This document shows positions 48,284 through 57,039 of a stretch of DNA of 64,000 bases, piece after piece. Origin of the DNA: Cytophagales bacterium (GTDB taxonomy: Bacteria > Pseudomonadota > Gammaproteobacteria > Burkholderiales > Burkholderiaceae_C). The notes beneath the pieces were generated by a model. It was given only the letters and a program-made list of their open reading frames with translations, was not told the DNA's origin and did no database searches. The DNA lies in NCBI GenBank assembly GCA_030054145.1, contig JASGCK010000001.1:248001-312000 (forward strand), read 5' to 3'. The translations under genes and the position numbers were made by a program. Each line of letters starts with the position of its first letter. The first letter of the stretch is position 1.

Positions 48284-49405
48284 TTATTGTGCCTGTCTGA
48301 TGAACAGTTTTTTAACAACCGTGGCGCGATCTAACAGCTTCATGCCCCAGTTGCGCCCTTGTTGAATCAGCGGGTTGCCATGCGCAAAGAGCAGATGCAA
48401 ACCATCTGTGGCGTACGACATCGATGCTGCCGCTGCTTGCCTTTCGCGCACGTAACCGCCCAGCGCGCGCATGAGTGCGCTGGGGCTGGGTTTAAAAATC
48501 GGCGAGAGGTCTAAAAATTTTTGTAGCGTTTCAGCTAAAAGCGCCGCGTCGCCCAGACCCACATTCAAGCCTTGCCCCGCCAGCGGATGCATGGCGTGCG
48601 CGGCATCGCCTGCTAAAACCCAAGTGCCCAGCGTAGGGGATTGCCCGGCCCATGTATCCATCCGCGTCAACTGCAAAGGCCATAACGCACGAGGGCCAAA
48701 GAGCGTCATCGCCCCCAAAGCCTTGCTGCATGAGGCTTCTAGCGCAGTAGTGAAATCTGTTTCGCTTGCGGCTTGCATTTTTTTAGCGCGTTCAGATTTG
48801 AGCGACCACACCAAGGCCACTGCGTTGCCCTGCATGGGCAGCAACGCCAGCACTTCGCCGCGTTCGTTAAACCACTGGTAGGCGGTGTTGTGATGCGCGT
48901 GCTCGCAAACAAGGCGCGCGGCAATGGCGTGTTGTTCATAGTGAATGGTGTGAGCCCCCGCGTCAAGCTGCGCCAGCAGCTGCGAGTGCTTGCCTTCGCA
49001 GACCACGTGCAGCGTGGCTTTTAAGGCATCATCGCTGGCAAGGCAGGTGATACGTGGCTCGGCAGAGGTTCGCTCTTTTAGCAAAGCGGCCAGTGCGGGC
49101 ACATCCACAATCCAATTGAGCGGATTGTTGTCGTCGAAGCTGGCCTTGCCGCCCGCATCGCCAAACACGCGCATCGCTACAACGGGAGTGGCATCACTAT
49201 CCGCAGGCCACGCATTGACACGCGCCAGCAAAGCTTTGGCAGTGGGATTAAGCGAAAACGCACGGATGTCGGTTGCGGGATGGGGGGCGCTTGTATCCAC
49301 CAGCGCAACCGCAAAGTCTGACTGCGCAAGGCGTAGCGCCAACGTGCGCCCCACAAAGCCCGCGCCGTGAATACAGATGTCGAAGGAGGTGGCGGGGTTT
49401 GTCAT
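48284..49405 (-). CDS. UbiH/VisC-family FAD-dependent monooxygenase (ubiquinone pathway)
   Basis: A 373-residue flavoprotein hydroxylase. It shows the FAD-binding N-terminus ICIHGAGFVGRTLALRLAQ (about 10-28), then the conserved VLAGDAAHAMHPLAGQGLNV and GLGD block (about 260-283) of ring hydroxylases in ubiquinone synthesis (UbiH/UbiF/UbiI/VisC). Which ring position it oxidises cannot be told. The ATG at 49405 gives the standard start; the longer frame to 49543 reads the 200-base gap upstream, in which I recognise nothing. Confidence 0.88.
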   Translation of the reverse strand: MTNPATSFDICIHGAGFVGRTLALRLAQSDFAVALVDTSAPHPATDIRAFSLNPTAKALLARVNAWPADSDATPVVAMRVFGDAGGKASFDDNNPLNWIVDVPALAALLKERTSAEPRITCLASDDALKATLHVVCEGKHSQLLAQLDAGAHTIHYEQHAIAARLVCEHAHHNTAYQWFNERGEVLALLPMQGNAVALVWSLKSERAKKMQAASETDFTTALEASCSKALGAMTLFGPRALWPLQLTRMDTWAGQSPTLGTWVLAGDAAHAMHPLAGQGLNVGLGDAALLAETLQKFLDLSPIFKPSPSALMRALGGYVRERQAAAASMSYATDGLHLLFAHGNPLIQQGRNWGMKLLDRATVVKKLFIRQAQ

Positions 49406-49606
49406 GGGGCGATTGTAGAAAGTAATCCCAAATTTCCCATTAGAAGCCCGAAGGCGGACGATAGGGCGTAAAAATTGCAGGCAACTCAAACGAGGCAGCC
49501 TCGTCCCACAAGCCCTGCATCCAAGCTCGTTTTTGCATCGCAAGCGCTAAATGAAGGATGGGGCGTCGGCTTTGCGTTGTCGTGTACGCAGACCTAGCAA
49601 ACGCGC

Positions 49607-50407
49607 CTATTGCCGCCCCAATTTCGACAGACTTTTAGGTAGATTGTTCCAAGTGGCATAAAAGCCATCTTCCTGTCGCACGGGAGGGGGTGCCATGCCG
49701 CTGAGCATTATCTTGAGCCCCGCCAGTGCACTGTCGATCAAGGGTAGCTCAACCCGCGCTTGCAGCGTTTGTGCATAGCCCGCAAGTCCTGCGCCGCCAA
49801 GAATGATGCTGCGCACATCGCCCCTTGCGGCTTGCAAGCAAGCATCGGTGAGACATTGGATGGCCATTTCAGGATTGGCTTGCAACTCTGCGCCACTTGG
49901 GATCACAGTCTCAATATGCCTTAGCTGCTCGCCAAAACCCAAGCTGTTGGCTAAGCGCTCAAGCATGGGTTTCCAGCGCTCGCCGCCCGTCACGATGGCG
50001 AATGGCCCGTGCTGCGCTGCCAGTAGGAACGACGCTTCGGCAAGACCTGTGACTTTGCAGCTACTTGCTTCACGCAAGGCGAATAGGCCTGGATCGCCAA
50101 AACAGCCGATTAAAACCCCATCGAGTGATCCTGTATTTTGTGAGCGCCAATCGGCCCAAGCGTCTAAGCAGGCGTGGGCGGCGATGGCGTGGCTAGCCTC
50201 GCAGGCGATGTAGGTTGCACCAAAGCGAGCGGTTTTGATGATGAACTCGCAATCGGTGGGCAAATGCGGGGTGAGGACATTGCTTAGCCGCGCAGTCGTG
50301 GCTGCATTGGTGTTTGGGTTGATGAGCAAAACTCGGCGCACAGCAGAGGTGACGGTCGCAGTGGCGGCGGTAGAAATAGGCGCTGAAGTTGTGGGCGTTG
50401 GCAGCAT
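49607..50407 (-). CDS. Asp/Glu/hydantoin racemase family protein, second catalytic Cys absent
   Basis: The 266-residue protein has VLLINPNTNAATTARL and the first active-site loop IGCFGDPG (Cys102), typical of hydantoin racemase/AroM-like proteins. Where the second catalytic cysteine is expected (ILGCAG), this protein has ILGGAG (Gly205), so two-base racemisation is doubtful; a different lyase-like activity or loss of function is possible. The N-terminal 22 residues are Ala/Thr-rich, and a GTG at codon 23 could be the true start. The divergent neighbour is a TctC-type binding protein, a frequent partner of such genes. Confidence 0.8.
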   Translation of the reverse strand: MLPTPTTSAPISTAATATVTSAVRRVLLINPNTNAATTARLSNVLTPHLPTDCEFIIKTARFGATYIACEASHAIAAHACLDAWADWRSQNTGSLDGVLIGCFGDPGLFALREASSCKVTGLAEASFLLAAQHGPFAIVTGGERWKPMLERLANSLGFGEQLRHIETVIPSGAELQANPEMAIQCLTDACLQAARGDVRSIILGGAGLAGYAQTLQARVELPLIDSALAGLKIMLSGMAPPPVRQEDGFYATWNNLPKSLSKLGRQ

Positions 50408-50535
50408 GGCGTTGGTCTTTGATTAGGGTTTACGAAGGTTCACATATTGATGGCTGCAATGTTATATTGCTGTCAGTTGCATTTTCGGCAGCTATTTTTT
50501 ATTTCATCATTTATTCTAATCCTCAAGGAGTCTTT

Positions 50536-51513
50536 ATGAAACGTCGTGACATACTAGCTGCTGGAACCGCAGCATTGGCAACCCCGTGGGTTCATGCCCA
50601 ATCAGCATGGCCCACCCGTGGTCCCATTCGTTTGCTTTGTCAATATCCACCTGGCGGTTTGGTTGACACCGTCGCCAGACTGATGGCCCCGCACCTCTCA
50701 GCCGCACTCTCACAATCTGTGGTTGTTGAAAACCGCGCTGGCGCAGGTGGTTTGATTGGTACGGAATATCTCAGCCGCCAACCTGCGGACGGTTATAGCC
50801 TTTTGGTGAGCCACGCATCGGTGCATATTTACGCGACGGCAACACGTAAAACCATGCCGTTTGATCCTGTTGCCGACTTTACCCACATGGGCATGTTGGT
50901 CGAGGCGCCCATGCTGCTTTTGGTTCGGGCACAGTCGCCCTACCAAAATTTGGCGCAGTACATCGAAGCCGCTAAAACCAAAGTGCTTCGCTACGGCTCT
51001 TCAGGCATTGGCTCTGCCAATCATTTGTTTGGTGAGCTTTTAAAGATCGATGGACAGGCGACCAACCATGATCACGTACCGTATCAAGGCAGTGCGCCCG
51101 CCATGCAGGACTTGCTAGGCGGTCAAATTGATAGTGTTTTTGACCCCGTTACGACCAATGTAGCCCAGCTCAAAGCAGGCTCCTTGCGTGCTCTCGCAGT
51201 GTCGACGCCCACTAGGCTAACCGCTTTGCCAAACATACCAACATTTGCTGAGCAAGGCCTGCCTTCGCTGATAGGCTCGCAGTGGTTGGGATTGTCGGCT
51301 CCCAAAAACTTGCCCGCACCTATCGCGCAGCGCCTGTCGGCACTTATTCCCGAAATTTTGGCCAAGCCCGATATTGCACAGCGTTTAGTGGATATTCAAA
51401 CGCTACCGCGTAGAGTGCCAGTATTGGGTGACGACTTTACGAAACTGATTCGCGAACAAATCACAACTTGGACAGCAGTGGCTAAACGCGCAAAGGTGGA
51501 AGTGATCGTTTAA
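50536..51513 (+). CDS. Tripartite tricarboxylate transporter substrate-binding protein (TctC/Bug family)
   Basis: Periplasmic solute-binding protein of the family hugely expanded in Burkholderiales. The signal (MKRRDILAAGTAALATPWVHA) contains a Tat-like KRRD. The mature protein has WPTRGPIRLLCQYPPGGLVD, VVVENRAGAGGLIGTEYL, HVPYQGSAPAMQDLLGGQID and LRALAVSTPTRL, the Bug signature set (325 residues). AAGGAG precedes the ATG, chosen over an upstream frame start at 50389. No TctA/TctB membrane genes lie beside it. Ligand unknown; the racemase-family neighbour hints at an amino or organic acid. Confidence 0.93.
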   Translation: MKRRDILAAGTAALATPWVHAQSAWPTRGPIRLLCQYPPGGLVDTVARLMAPHLSAALSQSVVVENRAGAGGLIGTEYLSRQPADGYSLLVSHASVHIYATATRKTMPFDPVADFTHMGMLVEAPMLLLVRAQSPYQNLAQYIEAAKTKVLRYGSSGIGSANHLFGELLKIDGQATNHDHVPYQGSAPAMQDLLGGQIDSVFDPVTTNVAQLKAGSLRALAVSTPTRLTALPNIPTFAEQGLPSLIGSQWLGLSAPKNLPAPIAQRLSALIPEILAKPDIAQRLVDIQTLPRRVPVLGDDFTKLIREQITTWTAVAKRAKVEVIV

Positions 51514-51541
51514 TCGCAGGATACAGCGAGGTCTCTACACT

Positions 51542-51574
51542 GGCACGCCCCATGAAGTAAAAATGGGGCGTGCC
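51542..51574 (+). terminator. Strong hairpin after the TctC-type gene
   Basis: GGCACGCCCCAT, a 9-base A-rich loop, then ATGGGGCGTGCC: a perfect 12-pair stem 30 bases after the stop. No U-tract follows, so it may stabilise the mRNA end or work with Rho rather than act as a classical terminator. Confidence 0.6.
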
Positions 51575-51611
51575 GTACTTCTGTCGTAACCCTACATATA
51601 CTGTGACAACT

Positions 51612-52253
51612 ATGACTGAAGTTAATTTTGACGAAATCACAAGCTATCAACGCTACAAGCTAATGGCCAGCTTGATCGTGCCGCGTCCGATTGCCCTAGT
51701 GACAACGATCAGCGCTAGTGGGGTTGTGAATGCCGCCCCTTTTTCGATGTTCAACATGATTGGTGAAGATCCGCCTATTTTGATGATCAGCATCAATCGC
51801 GTTGCGGATGGCAAGCTCAAGGATACCGCGGCCAATATTTTGGATAACGGCGAATTTGTCGTTCATATGTCGGATGAGCCTTTGGCGCAAAAAATGCACG
51901 CTTGCGGCGAAGCTTTTCCGTCTAATGTGAGCGAACTGGATGCAGTCGGCCTAACGCCAGTTGCTTCGCACACGGTGGCACCGCCCAGGATTAAAGAATC
52001 TCCGATTGCTTTTGAGTGTGTGCTGCATGAAAAGCTAGAGACCGCTAGCCGCTACGTGTTTATTGGCCGCATCAAATGGCTGGCTGCACGTGATGGCTTA
52101 ATCGATACCGAAGCGTGGCGAGTGAACTTGCGCGAGTATCGCCCGATTGCGCGGTTTGGTGCCAGTTTTTACACCCGAACCGAAGATCGGTTTGCCCTCG
52201 CGGATCGCGCGGGTACTGCCCCAGCGCAGCAAACAGCAATCGATCAAATTTGA
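51612..52253 (+). CDS. Flavin reductase family protein (FMN-binding split barrel)
   Basis: A 213-residue protein of the flavin reductase/DIM6 family: RPIALVTTISASGVVNAAPF followed by SMFNMIGEDPPILMISINR, and FVVHMSDEPLAQKM. Such proteins reduce FMN with NAD(P)H or act as flavoprotein oxidoreductases; the partner enzyme is not evident. The ATG at 51612 gives the usual length; upstream codons reach into the preceding hairpin. It stands alone between the TctC gene and the VapBC pair. Confidence 0.9.
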   Translation: MTEVNFDEITSYQRYKLMASLIVPRPIALVTTISASGVVNAAPFSMFNMIGEDPPILMISINRVADGKLKDTAANILDNGEFVVHMSDEPLAQKMHACGEAFPSNVSELDAVGLTPVASHTVAPPRIKESPIAFECVLHEKLETASRYVFIGRIKWLAARDGLIDTEAWRVNLREYRPIARFGASFYTRTEDRFALADRAGTAPAQQTAIDQI

Positions 52254-52282
52254 CACATCTCCCTGAGAGACACCACCATCAA

Positions 52283-52359
52283 TAGTGTTCGCCAGTCGCC
52301 ACGTGTTTTTATCAAGCTGCGCAATGGCTAATTTTTTGCCGTCTTGCTTAGCACTCAAA
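52283..52359 (-). repeat. Duplicated 77-base fragment of the M61 peptidase gene
   Basis: Matches 47309-47385 (codons 52-78 of the M61 peptidase) with two differences, in the same orientation and about 5 kb away. Here it lies in the gap between the flavin reductase and vapB and gives rise only to a meaningless ORF. Confidence 0.92.
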
Positions 52360-52374
52360 TTTTGGCAGGATGAA

Positions 52375-52408
52375 AGTATTACAATAATTTCAGTATTACT
52401 TATAGGGA
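52375..52408 (+). promoter_or_regulatory. Candidate vapBC operator/promoter
   Basis: Direct repeats AGTATTAC at 52375-52382 and 52392-52399 lie 17 bases apart, with TATAGG (52401-52406) downstream as a possible -10. The position just before the antitoxin ATG (52418) fits toxin-antitoxin autoregulation. Confidence 0.45.
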
Positions 52409-52417
52409 GTATCTGTT

Positions 52418-52678
52418 ATGCAACCCGCGCTCACCGTTAAGAGTCAAGTCACGATTCCTAAAGCCATTCGGCAGTTTTTAGGTATTGGTCCTGGAGACCG
52501 CGTGTTGTTTGAGCCGCTGCCAAACAACCGCGTGGCACTTCGCGCCTACCACACGCCAACGAAAGCCCGGGCCAAACCCGTTGATCCCATTACAGCGATG
52601 ATTGGCGCGGCAACGCGCAAAGTGCGCACCGAAGATGTGATGCGGATGACGCGCGGTGACGATTGGAATAAGGCCTGA
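52418..52678 (+). CDS. vapB: VapB-type antitoxin (AbrB/SpoVT fold)
   Basis: The 86-residue DNA-binding antitoxin has the AbrB hairpin at 3-48 (LTVKSQVTIPKAIRQFLGIG, then GDRVLFEPL), followed by an unstructured basic stretch (HTPTKARAKP) and a C-terminal toxin-binding helix (TEDVMRMTRGDDW). It overlaps no gene; the VapC ATG follows after 10 bases. GGGAG lies 8 bases before its own ATG. It probably represses its own operon with VapC. Confidence 0.92.
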   Translation: MQPALTVKSQVTIPKAIRQFLGIGPGDRVLFEPLPNNRVALRAYHTPTKARAKPVDPITAMIGAATRKVRTEDVMRMTRGDDWNKA

Positions 52679-52688
52679 GTGCGCGACC

Positions 52689-53090
52689 ATGACTTTGGTT
52701 GATAGCAACATTCTGATTGATTTGTTTGGCAAAAACGCTCAGTGGCTAGTCTGGTCTACGCAGCAACTGCGTATTGCCAAAGCACAAGATCAATTAGCGA
52801 TCAATGCGGTGATCTATGCGGAGTTGTCTAGCGCGTTTAACAATGCATCTGAGCTGGATCGCTTTTTATTACCGGCTGGTATCAAAGTCATGCCGATCTC
52901 AAATAGCGCATCGTTTGCCGCAGGTCACGCATACGCGGCATACCGCAAGCGCAAGGGCGGGAAAACAGGCGTATTAGCAGACTTTTTTATTGGCGCACAA
53001 GCCCAAGCTGAGGGCTGGACGTTGCTGACCCGGGACGTCGCTCGCTATAAAACCTATTTTCCACATATCAAATTAATTCATCCTGAATGA
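52689..53090 (+). CDS. vapC: VapC-type toxin, PIN-domain ribonuclease
   Basis: Type II toxin that cleaves RNA, often tRNA or 23S rRNA. The 133-residue PIN domain has all four acidic residues: D5 ([12 protein letters not shown]), E45 (VIYAELSS), D98 (VLADFFIGA) and D116 ([12 protein letters not shown]). The ATG at 52689 is preferred over the frame start 33 bases upstream, which lies inside vapB. It ends only 10 bases before liuB, so liu transcription may read through this module or begin within it. Confidence 0.93.
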   Translation: MTLVDSNILIDLFGKNAQWLVWSTQQLRIAKAQDQLAINAVIYAELSSAFNNASELDRFLLPAGIKVMPISNSASFAAGHAYAAYRKRKGGKTGVLADFFIGAQAQAEGWTLLTRDVARYKTYFPHIKLIHPE

Positions 53091-53100
53091 GCGTATTGTT

Positions 53101-54723
53101 ATGACCATCCTCACCACCCAAATCAATCCAAGAAGCGCCGACTTCATCGCTAATGCCGCTGTGATGAACGCGCTAGTGGCAGACCTGCAGGCCAAGCTGG
53201 CCGTGATCTCCGAGGGCGGCGGCGCTGCAGCCCGCGCCAAACAAGCCGCGCGGGGCAAGCTCTTGCCGCGCGAGCGTGTGGACTTGCTGTTGGACGCAGG
53301 CTCGCCGTTTTTAGAAGTGGCACCGATGGCCGCGTATGCCATGTACCAAGACGCGCAGGGCGTGGACGCGGCTCCCGCCGCTGGCATCATTGCCGGCATT
53401 GGGCGTGTCTCGGGTGTGGATTGCATGATTGTTTGCAATGATGCAACGGTGAAGGGCGGCACGTACTTTCCCATGACGGTTAAAAAGCACTTGCGGGCAC
53501 AAGAGATTGCACAGCAAAACAATTTGCCCTGTATTTATTTGGTGGACTCGGGCGGCGCTAATTTGCCGAATCAAGATGAGGTGTTCCCCGACCGCGATCA
53601 CTTTGGGCGCATCTTTTACAACCAAGCGCAGATGAGTTCGCTGGGTATTTCGCAGATTGCGGTGGTGATGGGCAGTTGCACGGCTGGCGGCGCATATATG
53701 CCCGCGATGAGTGATGAGACCATCATCGTGAAGAACCAAGGCACGATCTTTTTAGGCGGGCCGCCGCTGGTGAAGGCTGCAACGGGCGAGGTGGTGAGCG
53801 CGGAAGATTTGGGCGGTGGCGATGTACACACAAGGCTCTCGGGTGTCGCCGATCATTTAGCCAACGACGATGCGCACGCGCTGGCACTGGCGCGGCAAGC
53901 CGTGGCGCATATCAACCGCAGCAAGCATCCTTTGGCGAAGTTGCAAGCCCCCCAAGCACCGCGCTATGCGGCTTCCGATCTGGTCGGCATTATTCCTAAG
54001 GATGCTAAAAAGAGTTTTGATGTGCGCGAAATCATTGCCCGCCTAGTTGACGATTCCGATTTCCACGAGTTCAAAGCTCGTTTTGGGGCCACGCTGGTAT
54101 GCGGATTTGCGCACATAGAGGGCATGCCTGTGGGCATCGTTGCCAACAACGGCATTTTGTTTTCTGAGTCGGCGCAAAAGGGCGCGCACTTTATCGAGCT
54201 GTGTTGCCAGCGGAAAACTCCGCTCATCTTTTTACAAAACATCACCGGCTTTATGGTTGGGCGCAAGGTCGAGAGCGAAGGCATTGCGCGGCACGGCGCA
54301 AAGATGGTGACGGCGGTGGCAACCGCCAACGTGCCCAAATACACCATCATCATTGGCGGCAGTTTTGGCGCGGGCAATTATGGAATGTGCGGCCGCGCGT
54401 TCAACCCAAGGTTTGTGTGGATGTGGCCCAACGCCCGCATCGGCGTGATGGGCGGCGAGCAAGCAGCCAGCGTTTTAGCAACCGTTAAACGTGACGGCAT
54501 AGAAGCCAAAGGCGGCGCGTGGAGCGCGGACGAAGAGCGTGCATTTAAGCAGCCCTTGCTAGATCAGTTCGAGCATCAATCGCACCCGTACTACGCCTCT
54601 GCACGCCTGTGGGACGATGGCATCATCAACCCTGCGGACACCAGGCGAGTCTTGGGCTTGGCGTTGTCGGCAGGACTGAATCAGCCAATTCCTGATAGCA
54701 AATTTGGTGTGTTTAGGATGTGA
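53101..54723 (+). CDS. liuB: Methylcrotonyl-CoA carboxylase, carboxyltransferase (beta) subunit
   Basis: Transfers CO2 from carboxybiotin to 3-methylcrotonyl-CoA in leucine breakdown, in complex with LiuD. It has 540 residues with [65 protein letters not shown] and [15 protein letters not shown], the MCC beta motifs. No obvious ribosome-binding site lies before its ATG, which follows vapC after 10 bases. First liu gene of this window; the isovaleryl-CoA dehydrogenase gene (liuA), usually next to it, is not here. Confidence 0.96.
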   Translation: MTILTTQINPRSADFIANAAVMNALVADLQAKLAVISEGGGAAARAKQAARGKLLPRERVDLLLDAGSPFLEVAPMAAYAMYQDAQGVDAAPAAGIIAGIGRVSGVDCMIVCNDATVKGGTYFPMTVKKHLRAQEIAQQNNLPCIYLVDSGGANLPNQDEVFPDRDHFGRIFYNQAQMSSLGISQIAVVMGSCTAGGAYMPAMSDETIIVKNQGTIFLGGPPLVKAATGEVVSAEDLGGGDVHTRLSGVADHLANDDAHALALARQAVAHINRSKHPLAKLQAPQAPRYAASDLVGIIPKDAKKSFDVREIIARLVDDSDFHEFKARFGATLVCGFAHIEGMPVGIVANNGILFSESAQKGAHFIELCCQRKTPLIFLQNITGFMVGRKVESEGIARHGAKMVTAVATANVPKYTIIIGGSFGAGNYGMCGRAFNPRFVWMWPNARIGVMGGEQAASVLATVKRDGIEAKGGAWSADEERAFKQPLLDQFEHQSHPYYASARLWDDGIINPADTRRVLGLALSAGLNQPIPDSKFGVFRM

Positions 54724-55505
54724 TGAATATGCGCCATCTTTTGACCTCTGTCACCAACAGCATTGCTCGCATCACCCTCAATCGTCCTGAGGTTCGCAAT
54801 GCGTTTAATGACGACGTGATTACCGAGTTGACCGAAGCCTTTAACGACATGGGTAAGCGCGAGGACGTGCGCTGCATTGTGCTGGCCGCCGAAGGCTTGG
54901 CTTTTTGCGCGGGCGCTGATTTGAATTGGATGCGCCGCATGGCGGATTATTCTTACGACGAAAACCTTGCCGACGCAGGCAAGCTAGCTGCCATGCTGCA
55001 CACGATTGCTACGTGCCCCAAGCCAACGGTGGCGCGGGTTCAGGGCGATGTGTACGCGGGCGGCACGGGCTTGGTGGCGGCGTGCGATATGACCGTGGCG
55101 ATTGAGTCCGCGCAGTTTTGCATCAGCGAGGTAAAAATTGGACTCATTCCCGCCACGATTAGCCCTTACTTAATCCGAGCGATGGGCGTGCGTGCCGCGC
55201 AGCGCTATTGGCTCACCGCTGAGCGCTTCTGTGCAAGTGACGCGCACCGCATGGGTTTGGTCTCCGAAGTTGTCAGCATGGATGTGCTGGATGCCTCTGT
55301 TGATAAGCTTTGCAAGGCACTATGCAGCGCCAGCCCTGATGCCATAAGCTCTACCAAGCGATTGATTGATGCAGTGGTAGAACAACCGATCACGCATGAG
55401 CTGATTGCGCACACGGTGAAAGAAATTGCACTCGCCAGAACCACGCCGCAAGGCAGGGAGGGTGTGCAAGCATTTTTGCAAAAACGGCCGCCGAGCTGGC
55501 TATGA
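54723..55505 (+). CDS. liuC: Methylglutaconyl-CoA hydratase-like enoyl-CoA hydratase
   Basis: Hydrates 3-methylglutaconyl-CoA to HMG-CoA, the step between LiuB/D and LiuE. The 260-residue crotonase has GLAFCAGADLNWMRRMADYS, the signature region that distinguishes methylglutaconyl-CoA hydratases, and GDVYAGGTGLVAACDMTVAI and FCISEVKIGLIPATISPY. The ATG at 54723 overlaps the liuB stop by one base (TGATG). It is followed by a foreign gene pair instead of liuD. Confidence 0.93.
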   Translation: MNMRHLLTSVTNSIARITLNRPEVRNAFNDDVITELTEAFNDMGKREDVRCIVLAAEGLAFCAGADLNWMRRMADYSYDENLADAGKLAAMLHTIATCPKPTVARVQGDVYAGGTGLVAACDMTVAIESAQFCISEVKIGLIPATISPYLIRAMGVRAAQRYWLTAERFCASDAHRMGLVSEVVSMDVLDASVDKLCKALCSASPDAISSTKRLIDAVVEQPITHELIAHTVKEIALARTTPQGREGVQAFLQKRPPSWL

Positions 55506-55553
55506 ATAATCTCACCTGAAATCATTGAAGCATTCAAACAAGGAATTCGTGCT

Positions 55554-56426
55554 ATGTTGACATATATTTATATTCAAGGCTTGAAGGGCTTTAGGCATAC
55601 CAGAATCCCTGAGTTGCGGCGCGTCAATTTGATTGTGGGCGGACAGAACTCTGGGAAGACGAGTTTGTTGGAAGCTGTGTGGCTAGGGTGTCTTCAAGGT
55701 GTTGAATCGGGATCGACATCGGCAGAGACGGTTGCACAACTTATTGAACAAGCGAAGCTACGTCTTTCTTCGGCGCAGCGTGCTAAGTATTGGGTTCGCA
55801 ACAACGAGTCTATCAATAGCTTCATTCGTTCAAAACTTATGCCTAATAAACCGCCAGTGGGCGAGAAATGGCGAGTTGCGACATTTAATGTCTATCCTAT
55901 TGAAGAAAAAGAGTTGGTTGATCTGTATGTCAAAGCAGTCCGAAGTTCAAAAAAAATTACGTGGATTGACTTGTTAAAAAAAATTGAACCCCGATTAAAA
56001 GATCTCGATCAATTCCCAGCGCACGAAGAAGAAGAAAGTGTTGTCCACGCAAATGTAGGATTTAAGGAGTTGATTCCTATTTCTGAGTTAGGTCAGGGAT
56101 TTAATCGCTTGGCTTATTTGTATGCTGGGCTTTTAGGCAAAGATGCTCAAATTGCCCTTATTGATGAAATTGAAAACGGCATTCATTACTCTGCACTGCC
56201 GATTCTTTGGCAAGGCATCGCCAACATTGCACGTGAACTCGATATTCAAATTTTTGCGACGACGCATAGCAAAGAGTGCATTCGTGCGGCGAGTGATGCG
56301 TTCAAAGACTCACCCGATGATTTTCAAGTGATTCGATTAGTGCGCACAGACAATAACGTAGAGGCGCAGATCATTCCTGCCGAGTATGTAGAAGCAACGC
56401 TTGAAATGCGTGGGGAGCTGCGCTGA
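55554..56426 (+). CDS. AAA-family (OLD/ABC-like) ATPase, candidate defence gene
   Basis: The 290-residue SMC/ABC-type ATPase has the strand-P-loop start YIQGLKGFRHTRIPELRRVN followed by LIVGGQNSGKTSLLEA (Walker A 29-36). A divergent signature ELGQGFNRLAYL (178-189) precedes Walker B IALIDEIENGIH (200-211) and a switch histidine in IFATTHSKE (H238). This is the AAA_15/AAA_21 class used as the ATPase part of OLD-like, PARIS-like and retron-associated defence. The next gene (ATG overlapping its stop) encodes a TOPRIM-like protein. Composition is more AT-rich than the liu genes around it. Defence role is inference. Confidence 0.88.
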   Translation: MLTYIYIQGLKGFRHTRIPELRRVNLIVGGQNSGKTSLLEAVWLGCLQGVESGSTSAETVAQLIEQAKLRLSSAQRAKYWVRNNESINSFIRSKLMPNKPPVGEKWRVATFNVYPIEEKELVDLYVKAVRSSKKITWIDLLKKIEPRLKDLDQFPAHEEEESVVHANVGFKELIPISELGQGFNRLAYLYAGLLGKDAQIALIDEIENGIHYSALPILWQGIANIARELDIQIFATTHSKECIRAASDAFKDSPDDFQVIRLVRTDNNVEAQIIPAEYVEATLEMRGELR

Positions 56427-57037
56427 TGAATCAAGTTATTTTGATTGTTGAGGGCGAGGATGAAAAAGATATCGTTCATGCCTTAGCTGAGAAGCACGCC
56501 ATGACGACGACATGGTTAGACGCAAACGATAAAGTTGACCCGATGGCGAAGATCCGAATTTTGGTACAACACCGAGTCAGTATCCGCAAAGCCATACTCG
56601 ACGCGGCAGCCGACCAATATGTACAAAAAATTGGTGTTATTTATGACTCGGAGGAAAAGCCAGACGTGACGGCTAAAGAGCTGGAGAGCTTGCGCCCCTT
56701 GACAAAGAGAATTCGCCCCGACATTCAATACCAAATATTGCAACTACCCAGTCCAACAGAGGCGGGTAGCTTAGAGAAAATTTGCTTAAATACAATTGAT
56801 GCAAACGATCCTCTCCTGATATGCAGTCACGCATTTATTGACTGTATCGATCGGAATGTCCATAAGCTCTCCACAACGGCTCTGCGCGACAAGGCGCGAT
56901 TTACAACTTGGTATGGTGCAAAAACTGGAAAGCAGATCAGTCGCTTAGGGATTGATGTTCGGGGTGAAAAAATTCTTAATCTCGATCATGTTGCATTTGC
57001 ACCTATCGTCACTTTTTTGAAGCAGTTAGTAGGCTAG
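56426..57037 (+). CDS. DUF3226-like TOPRIM-fold protein, partner of the ATPase
   Basis: The 203-residue protein starts with VILIVEGEDEKDIVHALAE: Glu9 in VEGEDEKD fits the first TOPRIM acidic site. IGVIYDSEEKPD (69-80) gives Asp74 and Glu76 as the second acidic cluster. The C-terminal half (ALRDKARFTTWYGAKTGKQI, then LNLDHVAFAPIVTFLKQL) resembles DUF3226 proteins. TOPRIM partners of AAA ATPases are nucleases in OLD/Gabija/PARIS systems. It overlaps the ATPase gene by one base and ends 2 bases before liuD, so the pair sits seamlessly in the liu operon. Family name is from memory; nuclease activity is unproven. Confidence 0.75.
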   Translation: MNQVILIVEGEDEKDIVHALAEKHAMTTTWLDANDKVDPMAKIRILVQHRVSIRKAILDAAADQYVQKIGVIYDSEEKPDVTAKELESLRPLTKRIRPDIQYQILQLPSPTEAGSLEKICLNTIDANDPLLICSHAFIDCIDRNVHKLSTTALRDKARFTTWYGAKTGKQISRLGIDVRGEKILNLDHVAFAPIVTFLKQLVG

Positions 57038-57039
57038 TT

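Noticed and set aside
52098..52358. 86-codon minus-strand ORF starting with M61 peptidase residues
   Set aside because: Only its first 25 codons match the M61 gene, because of the duplicated 77-base fragment; the rest is antisense to the flavin reductase.
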